Shown in pieces: positions 8,662-15,831 of a stretch of 45,723 nucleotides of DNA. The stretch's first letter is position 1; each line of letters opens with the position of its first letter. The DNA is taken from contig JACRIZ010000045.1 in assembly GCA_016235765.1 (NCBI GenBank), positions 1-45,723 of the forward strand, written 5' to 3'. Source of the DNA: Rhodocyclales bacterium. GTDB taxonomy: Bacteria; Pseudomonadota; Gammaproteobacteria; Burkholderiales; Rhodocyclaceae. The notes beneath the pieces were generated by a model that worked only from the letters and a program-made list of their open reading frames with translations, did not search any database and was not told the origin of the DNA. Position numbers and translations under genes: made by a program.

Positions 8662-11600
8662 ATGCCCAAGGCCATTGCCACGGTCTGGACGAGCATGCCG
8701 CTGGTTGGCCGCCTGTTGGTCATCGCCTCGCTGGCCCTGACCGCTGCCGGCGTCGTCATGCTCTACACCGTGGCGCGGGAAGATGCATCGCACGCCAGGA
8801 AGGACATGGATCGCGCCATGGCCAATCACCTGACCATCCTGCCGGCCACCGTCGCCGACTGGATCGTGGTCGGCGACTACTCCGTGCTCAAGCAGGCCAT
8901 GGAACGCTATGTGACGCAGGAAGACGTCCTGGCCATCGTCTTTCGCTCACCCGCGGGCGCCACTGTCATCGCCCGGGACCAGGCGCAGGAACGCGGGGCG
9001 CCGGCGTGGTTCGTAACCTGGTTCGATGTCCCCGACGCCAGGCAAAGCGTGGCCGTGGATGTTGGCGGGCGACAGTACGGCGTGCTCGAAGTCGAGTTGA
9101 GCGCCAAGGTGGCGGTCGACCGAGCCTGGATACGGCTCCGACGCCACCTGGCGATCCTGGCCCTGGCCATCTTCCTGGACTTCCTGGGCATCTGGCTGGT
9201 GCTGCGGGCCGCGCTCGCGCCGCTAAGCGCACTCCACGACGGTACGTTGAGGATCAAGGCCGGCGAACTGGCGACCCGGCTTACGCCGGGGGGCGATCCG
9301 GAACTGCGTGGCGTCATGACCACCTTCAACGAAATGGCGGCAACGCTGGAGACCGATCGCGCGCTGCTGGCACGCGATCGCGACTATCTGGAGGTGACGC
9401 TTTCCTCGATCGGTGACGGCGTGATCACCACCGATGCCGGTGGGGTGGTCGAGTTCATGAATCCGACGGCCGAAGCCATGACAGGTTGGAAGGCGGGCCG
9501 TGCCAGGGAAGCTGCGTTGTCCGAGGTGTTCGAGATCCTCGATGCCGTCACCGGCGAGAAGCTGGAGTGTCCGGTCAAGCAGGTGCTGCGGCGCGGCGGC
9601 GTCGTGACGCTGTCCGACGATGTGGTCCTGGTGCGCCATGGCGACGGCGGCCGATATTTCGTCGACCTGGTTGCCGCTCCGATCCGCGGCTCCCGCGAAG
9701 GCGCCATTCTCGGTACCGTGCTGGTCTTCCGCGACGAAAGCGAAAAGAGGGCGCAGGAATACCGCATGAACCTGCTCGCCAGCGTCGTCGAGCATGCCAG
9801 CGAGAGCGTGGTGATCACCGATCCCGATACGCTGATCATCGACGTCAACCAGGCATTTACCGAGGTGACCGGCTATACGCGCGACGAAGTGCTGGGACGC
9901 AAGATATCCATCCTCAAGTCGGGCCGTCACGACAACGCGTTCTATGAACGGCTCTGGACGGCGCTGAATAACGATGGCTACTGGCACGGCGAAATTTTCA
10001 ACCGCCGCAGGAGCGGCGACATCTTCGTCGAGATGGCATCGATTTCGGCGGTGCGCGATGCGCGCGGCAAGGTCACCCACTATTTCGGCCTGTTTACCGA
10101 CATTACCTTGCTCAAGGATCAGCAGCGGCAGTTGGAGCACCTGGCTTACTACGACGTTCTGACCGGCCTGCCCAATCGCCGCCTGCTGGCCGACCGGTTC
10201 GACATTGCGCTGTCCCAGACTCGCCGCGCCAGCGGTTCGCTGGCGGTCTGCTACCTCGATCTCGACGGCTTCAAGGAGGTGAACGACCGCTACGGGCATC
10301 GTTCGGGAGACCACCTGCTGGTGGAGGTTGCGGAACGGCTCAAGGGCAGCATGCGCAGCGGCGACACCATCGCCCGGCTGGGCGGCGACGAGTTCGTGCT
10401 GGTGCTGCTCGGCTTCGATCGTGCCATGGAAAACGAACACATCCTCGACCGGATTCTTGGCAGCCTGGCGGCACCGTTCTCGCTCGATGGCAATACGGTG
10501 ACGATCTCGGCCAGCATCGGTGTCGCGCTCTGTCCCGGCGACGCCGGCAGCGATCTGGATTCCCTGCTGCGTCACGCCGATCATGCCATGTACGTCGCCA
10601 AGCAGGCGGGCCGGAATCGCTGGCACGTCTTCGATGTCCGGCAGGATAGGGCGGTGCAGGAGCACCAGGAGCGCCGCGAGAACATCGTCAGGGCCCTGAA
10701 CCAGGGCGAATTCCGGCTGCACTACCAGCCCAAGGTGAACATGCGCTCGGGTGTCGTCACCGGCGCCGAGGCCCTGATCCGCTGGCAGCATCCGGACAAG
10801 GGCCTGTTGTCGCCGGCCGAGTTCCTGCCGACCATCCAGGATTCGGAACTGTCGATCGCCGTCGGCGACTGGGTCATCGGCGAGGCCATGCGCCAGGTGG
10901 ATGCCTGGCGCCAGATCGGCCTGCTGATTCCGGTCAGCGTCAATATCTCGGCGCAGCACATGCAGCACCCGCAGTTCCTCACCAATCTTGGCCGCCAGTT
11001 GGACCGGTACCCCGAGCTGGCCGAAGAAATGATCGAGGTGGAGGTCCTGGAAAGCTCCGCGCTGGACGACATCGCCCGCGCCTCGGCCGTGATCCGGGAA
11101 TGCCGCCGCCTGGGCGTAACGGTGGCACTGGACGACTTCGGTACCGGCTATTCGTCCCTGACCTACTTGCGCCGCTTGCCGGTGAGCACGATCAAGATCG
11201 ACCAGACCTTCGTTCGCGACATGCTGGTCGACCAGGACGATACGGCGATCGTCGAAGGTGTCATCAGCCTGGCCAAGGCCTTCCAGCGTGAAGTCATCGC
11301 CGAGGGCGTGGAAACCATGGAACATGGCTTGCTCTTGCTGCGCATGGGCTGCGAACTCGGTCAGGGCTATGGAATCGCCCGTCCGATGCCCGGCGACGCC
11401 ATGCCGCTCTGGGTATCGCAGTGGCACCCCGATCCGGAGTGGGCGGCGGTGAGGGGCGGGCCGTGGCCGCAAGAAGACTTGCCGCTCCTCTATGCGAGCA
11501 TCGCGCACCGCCACTGGGTGAATCGAGTGCTGGCCAGGCTCGACGATCCGGCGGACTACGGGCGCCACGACGGGCGACAGGACGACCTTGACAGTTGTGC

Positions 11601-11823
11601 CTTCGGCCGCTGGTACGAATCGCGCGGCAGGCAACGCTATCGCCAAGTCGCCAGCTTTATCGCCGTCGGCTCGCTGCATCGCGAGATCCACGCGCTCGGC
11701 GACGAGTTGCTGGCGTTGCACGACAAGGATCCGCAGGCGGCGAAGGCGCGCGTGAATGAACTGGCCGGGTTGCGCGACCAGTTGCTTGCGCTGCTGGAGG
11801 ACTTGCGCGGCCAGGTCGGCTGA
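8662..11823 (+). CDS. HAMP-PAS-PAS-GGDEF-EAL protein with C-terminal CZB domain
   Basis: 1053-residue inner-membrane c-di-GMP protein. In order: TM1 (about 9-33), a periplasmic domain of about 120 residues, TM2 (about 155-178), HAMP (180-236), PAS1 (243-360), PAS2 (372-483), GGDEF (493-660), EAL (677-920) and a C-terminal chemoreceptor zinc-binding (CZB) domain (945-1050). The cyclase motif RLGGDEF is intact, with an RSGD inhibitory I-site five residues ahead of it. The EAL domain keeps GAEALIRW, NIS, DDFGTGYSS, KIDQTF and AEGVET, so both activities are possible. CZB is supported by CAFGRWY (Cys979) and flanking histidines in HRHW and HREIHALGDE. The ATG at 8662 is preferred over an upstream GTG at 8635 that overlaps the previous gene. 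Likely partner: the PhnD-like protein encoded 4 bp upstream. Confidence 0.93.
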   Translation: MPKAIATVWTSMPLVGRLLVIASLALTAAGVVMLYTVAREDASHARKDMDRAMANHLTILPATVADWIVVGDYSVLKQAMERYVTQEDVLAIVFRSPAGATVIARDQAQERGAPAWFVTWFDVPDARQSVAVDVGGRQYGVLEVELSAKVAVDRAWIRLRRHLAILALAIFLDFLGIWLVLRAALAPLSALHDGTLRIKAGELATRLTPGGDPELRGVMTTFNEMAATLETDRALLARDRDYLEVTLSSIGDGVITTDAGGVVEFMNPTAEAMTGWKAGRAREAALSEVFEILDAVTGEKLECPVKQVLRRGGVVTLSDDVVLVRHGDGGRYFVDLVAAPIRGSREGAILGTVLVFRDESEKRAQEYRMNLLASVVEHASESVVITDPDTLIIDVNQAFTEVTGYTRDEVLGRKISILKSGRHDNAFYERLWTALNNDGYWHGEIFNRRRSGDIFVEMASISAVRDARGKVTHYFGLFTDITLLKDQQRQLEHLAYYDVLTGLPNRRLLADRFDIALSQTRRASGSLAVCYLDLDGFKEVNDRYGHRSGDHLLVEVAERLKGSMRSGDTIARLGGDEFVLVLLGFDRAMENEHILDRILGSLAAPFSLDGNTVTISASIGVALCPGDAGSDLDSLLRHADHAMYVAKQAGRNRWHVFDVRQDRAVQEHQERRENIVRALNQGEFRLHYQPKVNMRSGVVTGAEALIRWQHPDKGLLSPAEFLPTIQDSELSIAVGDWVIGEAMRQVDAWRQIGLLIPVSVNISAQHMQHPQFLTNLGRQLDRYPELAEEMIEVEVLESSALDDIARASAVIRECRRLGVTVALDDFGTGYSSLTYLRRLPVSTIKIDQTFVRDMLVDQDDTAIVEGVISLAKAFQREVIAEGVETMEHGLLLLRMGCELGQGYGIARPMPGDAMPLWVSQWHPDPEWAAVRGGPWPQEDLPLLYASIAHRHWVNRVLARLDDPADYGRHDGRQDDLDSCAFGRWYESRGRQRYRQVASFIAVGSLHREIHALGDELLALHDKDPQAAKARVNELAGLRDQLLALLEDLRGQVG

Positions 11824-11827
11824 CGAT

Positions 11828-12424
11828 TCAGCCAGTCGGCCGCAGCGTCGCCAGTTCGTCGAGCGTGTTGATGTTGGCGAACGCCTGCTCGTCGGCGAAA
11901 TCGACGATGCAGTGGCTACGGCTCCGACACCATTCCTGCATGCGGTGATGGCCGGCGGCCAGATAGGCGGCGAGACTCGGCAGCACACCGCGGCGCATCA
12001 GGGCGAAGGTGGGATGAAGGCCGCTGGGGGTCGCCGCGATTGCGATCTCCGCATTGGCGCGCAATAGTGCGGCGCGCAGCCGGCCGACCAGGTCGGGCGG
12101 CAGGTGCGGCGAGTCGCACGGCGCCGTAGCCAGCAGCGGCGTTGCGCATGCGGCCAGCCCGGCGTGGATGCCTGCCAGGGGGCCGGCGAAGCCCTCGACG
12201 AGATCTGCCACGACCGGATAGCCCAGCGCGGCGTAGGATTCCGTATTGCGGTTGGCATTGATCAGCAGGCTGCCCACCTGCGGCGCGAAGCGCTCGGCGA
12301 CGTGGGCCACGAGCGGTCGCCCCGCATGCATTTGCAGGCCCTTATCGACGCCGCCCATGCGCCGGCCGAGGCCGCCGGCGAGGATCAGGCCGGTGATGTC
12401 GTGCGAGGGAGTAGAGGCGCGCAT
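11828..12424 (-). CDS. mobA: molybdenum cofactor guanylyltransferase MobA
   Basis: Transfers GMP from GTP to Mo-molybdopterin to form the MGD cofactor of DMSO-reductase-type molybdoenzymes; cytoplasmic. The 198 residues are normal length. The nucleotide-binding signature LILAGGLGRRMGGVDKGLQ is at residues 12-30, followed by VVADLVEGFAGPLAGIHAGL and TAPCDSPHLPPDLV with the metal-binding Asp. A longer frame exists upstream, but the ATG at 12424 places the signature at the usual distance from the N-terminus. It is isolated: 4 bp separate its stop from the convergent GGDEF-EAL gene, and it is divergent from the symporter-kinase operon (77 bp between starts). No molybdoenzyme or other moa/mog gene is in the window. 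Confidence 0.93.
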   Translation of the reverse strand: MRASTPSHDITGLILAGGLGRRMGGVDKGLQMHAGRPLVAHVAERFAPQVGSLLINANRNTESYAALGYPVVADLVEGFAGPLAGIHAGLAACATPLLATAPCDSPHLPPDLVGRLRAALLRANAEIAIAATPSGLHPTFALMRRGVLPSLAAYLAAGHHRMQEWCRSRSHCIVDFADEQAFANINTLDELATLRPTG

Positions 12425-12500
12425 GGGGTGATTTTGTCCTCGTTCGGGCGACGCTGTCCAGTGCAGGATGGCGCCGGCATTCGGCGTAGAATCGATCGCC

Positions 12501-12698
12501 ATGAACCACTCCCGCCTCACCGCCCAGCGTCTGGTGGCCCTGTTTCTGCTCGGTTGCCTGCTGTTCAATTTTCCGTTGCTGGCGCTATTCAACCAGGGGG
12601 GCGAGGTGTTCGGGATTCCGCTGCTTTACGCCTATCTTTTCGGTGCCTGGCTGGCGCTGATCGGACTCATGGCGTTCGTCGCCGAGCGTAGGCACTAG
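12501..12698 (+). CDS. small two-helix membrane protein leading the symporter-kinase operon
   Basis: 65-residue protein with two hydrophobic helices, VALFLLGCLLFNFPLLALF (about 12-30) and LLYAYLFGAWLALIGLMAFV (about 39-58), joined by a short loop NQGGEVFGIP and ending in a charged tail. It stops 2 bp before the symporter-kinase start. Small membrane proteins with the same LLLFNFPLLALF and GIPLLYAYLF pattern often precede symporter or symporter-kinase genes, and a small gene (cbrX) precedes cbrA in Pseudomonas. A role as accessory subunit or translational coupler is therefore likely, but inferred. The ATG at 12501 is preferred to an upstream in-frame start (12468) that adds a poor N-terminus. 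Confidence 0.8.
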   Translation: MNHSRLTAQRLVALFLLGCLLFNFPLLALFNQGGEVFGIPLLYAYLFGAWLALIGLMAFVAERRH

Positions 12699-12700
12699 TC

Positions 12701-15430
12701 GTGCTGCAAGGCTGGGTGATCGTTCTCGCGGCCTTCGCCTACCTGGGGGTTTTGTTCGCCATCGCCTACCGGGCGGACCGTCGTGCCGATGCCGGCCGTT
12801 CGGTGATCGCCAGTCCCGTCGTCTATGCCTTGTCCCTGGCCGTCTACTGCACGACCTGGACTTTCTACGGCAGCGTCGGTCGCGCCGCCGCGACGGGTAT
12901 CGGCTTCCTGCCGATCTATCTAGGTCCGACGCTGACGCTGGCCCTCGGCTGGTTCATCATCGCCAAGATCGTGCGGGTGGCCAAGCTCAACCGCATCACC
13001 TCGATCGCCGACTTCGTCGCTTCGCGCTACGGCAAGAGCCAGTTGCTGGGCGGGTTGGTCACGGTGATCGCCGTGATCGGCGTCATTCCCTACATCGCGC
13101 TGCAATTGAAGGCCGTCTCCAACAGTTTCACCATCCTGCTCAGCTATCCGGAAATCGTCATGCCGGCCAAGGCCGGCACGGCACCCCTGCTCAACGATAG
13201 CGCCTTCTATGTCGCCATCGTCATGGCGGCGTTCACCATCCTGTTCGGCACGCGGCACCTCGATGCCACGGAACGCCACGAAGGCATGGTGGCGGCGATT
13301 GCCTTCGAGTCCGTGGTCAAACTGGTGGCGTTCTTCACGGTCGGACTTTTCGTGACTTACGGAATACACGATGGCTTTGCCGACGTCTTCGATCGCGCCC
13401 AGGAATCCGCGCGCCTGTCGGCGCTGATGACGACCGCCGACACCGCGCGCAGCTACGGCAGTTGGGCTGGGCTCACTTTCCTGTCGATGCTCTCGGTGCT
13501 GCTGCTGCCGCGCCAGTTCCAGATCGCCGTAGTCGAGAACGTGAACCCCGACCACGTCAGGCGCGCCATCTGGCTGTTCCCGCTCTACCTCTTCATCATC
13601 AACATCTTCGTGCTGCCGATCGCCATCGGCGGCCTGCTGCAGTTTCCGTCCGGCGTCGATGCCGACACCTTTGTCCTGACCCTGCCCATGGCCCACCACC
13701 AGCAGGCGATCGCGCTGCTGGTATTCATCGGCGGCCTTTCGGCGGCGACCGGCATGATCATCGTCGAAACCATCGCGCTGTCCACCATGGTCTGCAACGA
13801 CCTGGTGATGCCGGTGTTGCTGCGCATGCGCAGCCTGCGCCTCCAGGAACGCCATGACCTTTCCGGCCTGCTGCTCGAAATCCGGCGCTGGGCCATCGGC
13901 CTGATCCTGATGCTCGGCTACCTGTATTTCCGGCTGGCCGGCGAGGCCTACGCGCTGGTCAGCATCGGCCTGATCTCGTTTGCCGCCGTGGCCCAGTTTG
14001 CGCCGGCCGTGATCGGCGGGCTGTACTGGAAGGGCGGTACCCGCGAAGGCGCCCTGGCCGGACTGTCCGCGGGCTTTGCCGTCTGGGTGTACACCCTGCT
14101 GCTGCCGTCCTTCGCCAAGTCCGGCTGGTTGCCGGACGACTTCATGGCTCATGGCCTGTTCGGACTGGAACTGCTGCGCCCGCTGCAGTTGTTCGGCCTT
14201 ACCGGGCTCGACGAGATCAGCCACTGCCTGTTCTGGAGCCTGTTGGCCAACATCGGCGCCTATCTCGGCGTGTCGCTGCTGCGCGCGCCGAACGCACGCG
14301 AGGTGCGCCAGGCCACCCTGTTCGTCGATGTCGAGGAGCGCGGTCGCGTGGTCGGTTGGCGCGGCGGCGCGCCGGTCGCAGACCTGCTGCCGCTGGCGGG
14401 GCGCTTCCTCGGTCCCGAGCGTGCCCGCGAAGCCTTCGAGCGCCATGCCCGCGAACGGGGCCTTGCCGCCGTCGAGGACCTGCCGGCCGATGCGCGGCTG
14501 GTGCAGTTCGCCGAAAGCCTGCTCGCCGGGGCCATCGGTTCCGCCTCGGCGCGGGTGATGGTCGCCTCGGTGGTCCAGGAGGAACCGCTCGGCATCGACG
14601 AAGTGATGAACATCCTCGACGAAGCCTCGCAGGTGCGCGCCTACAGCCACGAACTGGAGGAGAAGTCGCGCGAACTGGAACGGGCGACCGCCGAGTTGCG
14701 CGAGGCCAACGAGCGCCTGCGCGAACTGGACCGGATGAAGGACGATTTCATGTCCACGGTCAGCCATGAATTGCGCACGCCGCTGACCTCGATCCGGGCT
14801 TTTTCGGAGATGCTCTTCGACGACCCGTGTACCGAACTGGCCGAGCGCAAGCGCTTCCTGGGCATCATCGTCAGCGAGGCGGGTCGGCTGACGCGCTTGA
14901 TCAACCAGATTCTCGACCTGGCCAAACTCGAGTCGGGACGCGCCGAATGGTCGCCGGTCGAGGTGGACCTGGCCGAGATCGCACGCGAGTCGGCCGACTC
15001 CATGAGCCAGGTCTATCGGCACAAAGGAGTCGCGCTGACGCTGGATGTTCCGGAATCGGGCGCGGTCGTGCTCGGCGATCGCGACCGCCTGACGCAGGTG
15101 CTGATCAACCTGCTTTCCAATGCCCAGAAGTTCGTCGCGGCCGGCAGCGGCCAGGTGCGCGTTTCGGTACGCTGCGAAGGCGAGTTCGTCAAGGTGGTCG
15201 TCTCGGACAACGGACCGGGTGTCCCGGCCGAAGAGCGCGAGACCATCTTCGAGAAGTTCCGCCAGGGCGGCAGCGTCCTCACCGACAAGCCGCACGGCAC
15301 CGGCCTGGGGCTGCCCATCAGTCGGGAGATCGTCGAGTACTTCGGCGGCCGCCTGTGGGTCGAAAGCGATCCCGGCGGCGGCGCCGCTTTCGTGTTCACG
15401 TTGCCCGTCTTTGGCGACGGCGGCCGATAG
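12701..15430 (+). CDS. sodium/solute symporter-histidine kinase fusion (CbrA/CrbS-like)
   Basis: 909-residue sensor. Residues about 1-510 are a sodium:solute symporter-like domain with a dozen or more helices, including YCTTWTFYGSVG, RITSIADFVASRYGKS and GLSAATGMIIVETIALSTM. A soluble linker resembling the STAC domain follows (about 555-640), then a coiled coil (about 645-680), HisKA with the phosphoacceptor in VSHELRTPLTSIR (His689), and HATPase_c with the N-box INLLSNAQKF, SDNGPGVP, FEKFRQG and GTGLGLPI. All kinase boxes are intact. Related proteins sense or transport a solute and control acetate, amino acid or carbon-source use. It starts at GTG 12701, 2 bp after the small membrane protein, and heads a chain to the receiver at 15463. 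The ligand cannot be assigned; acetate is plausible because acs lies nearby. Confidence 0.95.
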   Translation: MLQGWVIVLAAFAYLGVLFAIAYRADRRADAGRSVIASPVVYALSLAVYCTTWTFYGSVGRAAATGIGFLPIYLGPTLTLALGWFIIAKIVRVAKLNRITSIADFVASRYGKSQLLGGLVTVIAVIGVIPYIALQLKAVSNSFTILLSYPEIVMPAKAGTAPLLNDSAFYVAIVMAAFTILFGTRHLDATERHEGMVAAIAFESVVKLVAFFTVGLFVTYGIHDGFADVFDRAQESARLSALMTTADTARSYGSWAGLTFLSMLSVLLLPRQFQIAVVENVNPDHVRRAIWLFPLYLFIINIFVLPIAIGGLLQFPSGVDADTFVLTLPMAHHQQAIALLVFIGGLSAATGMIIVETIALSTMVCNDLVMPVLLRMRSLRLQERHDLSGLLLEIRRWAIGLILMLGYLYFRLAGEAYALVSIGLISFAAVAQFAPAVIGGLYWKGGTREGALAGLSAGFAVWVYTLLLPSFAKSGWLPDDFMAHGLFGLELLRPLQLFGLTGLDEISHCLFWSLLANIGAYLGVSLLRAPNAREVRQATLFVDVEERGRVVGWRGGAPVADLLPLAGRFLGPERAREAFERHARERGLAAVEDLPADARLVQFAESLLAGAIGSASARVMVASVVQEEPLGIDEVMNILDEASQVRAYSHELEEKSRELERATAELREANERLRELDRMKDDFMSTVSHELRTPLTSIRAFSEMLFDDPCTELAERKRFLGIIVSEAGRLTRLINQILDLAKLESGRAEWSPVEVDLAEIARESADSMSQVYRHKGVALTLDVPESGAVVLGDRDRLTQVLINLLSNAQKFVAAGSGQVRVSVRCEGEFVKVVVSDNGPGVPAEERETIFEKFRQGGSVLTDKPHGTGLGLPISREIVEYFGGRLWVESDPGGGAAFVFTLPVFGDGGR

Positions 15431-15462
15431 CCCTAGAATGCACAAAAACAGAGGAGACAATC

Positions 15463-15831
15463 ATGACCAAGAAGATACTCATCGTCGACGATGAGCCGAA
15501 TATCGTCATGTCGCTGGAATTCCTGATGAAGAAGGCGGGATTCGAGGTGGCGGTGGCCGTGGACGGCGAGGAGGCGCTGGCCCAGGTCGCGAAACTGAAT
15601 CCCGATCTCGTGCTGCTCGACGTGATGATGCCGAAGAAGTCCGGCTACGAGGTGTGCGAGGCATTGCGTTCCGATCCGGCCCGGGCGGCCATGAAGATCG
15701 TCATGCTGACCGCCAAGGGCCGCGACACCGAAGTCGCGAAGGGCATGGCGCTGGGTGCCGACGCCTACGTGACCAAGCCGTTTTCGACCAAGGAGCTGGT
15801 CACGCAGGTCACCAGCCTCCTGGGGGGCTGA
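15463..15831 (+). CDS. single-domain response regulator (CheY-like receiver)
   Basis: 122 residues comprising only a receiver domain: acidic pair Asp9-Asp10, phosphoacceptor Asp53 in LVLLDVMMPKKSG, the switch Thr in VMLTAKG and the conserved Lys in VTKPFSTKEL. No DNA-binding or enzymatic domain follows; its stop overlaps the next start as TGATG. A strong GAGGAGA ribosome site lies ahead of the ATG at 15463. It is the obvious phosphorylation partner of the symporter-kinase encoded just upstream. In CbrB- and CrbR-type systems the partner regulator has a DNA-binding output, so the output here must come through protein-protein contact, the adjacent pseudokinase-exonuclease being the first candidate, or through another regulator elsewhere. 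Confidence 0.94.
   Translation: MTKKILIVDDEPNIVMSLEFLMKKAGFEVAVAVDGEEALAQVAKLNPDLVLLDVMMPKKSGYEVCEALRSDPARAAMKIVMLTAKGRDTEVAKGMALGADAYVTKPFSTKELVTQVTSLLGG

Noticed and set aside
9223-11988. 921-residue open frame antisense to the GGDEF-EAL-CZB gene
   Set aside because: No domain; shadow of the plus-strand gene in GC-rich DNA.
12920-15460. 846-residue open frame antisense to the symporter-kinase
   Set aside because: Composition is rich in His, Gln and Gly without domain structure; the plus-strand kinase has clear motifs over the whole span.
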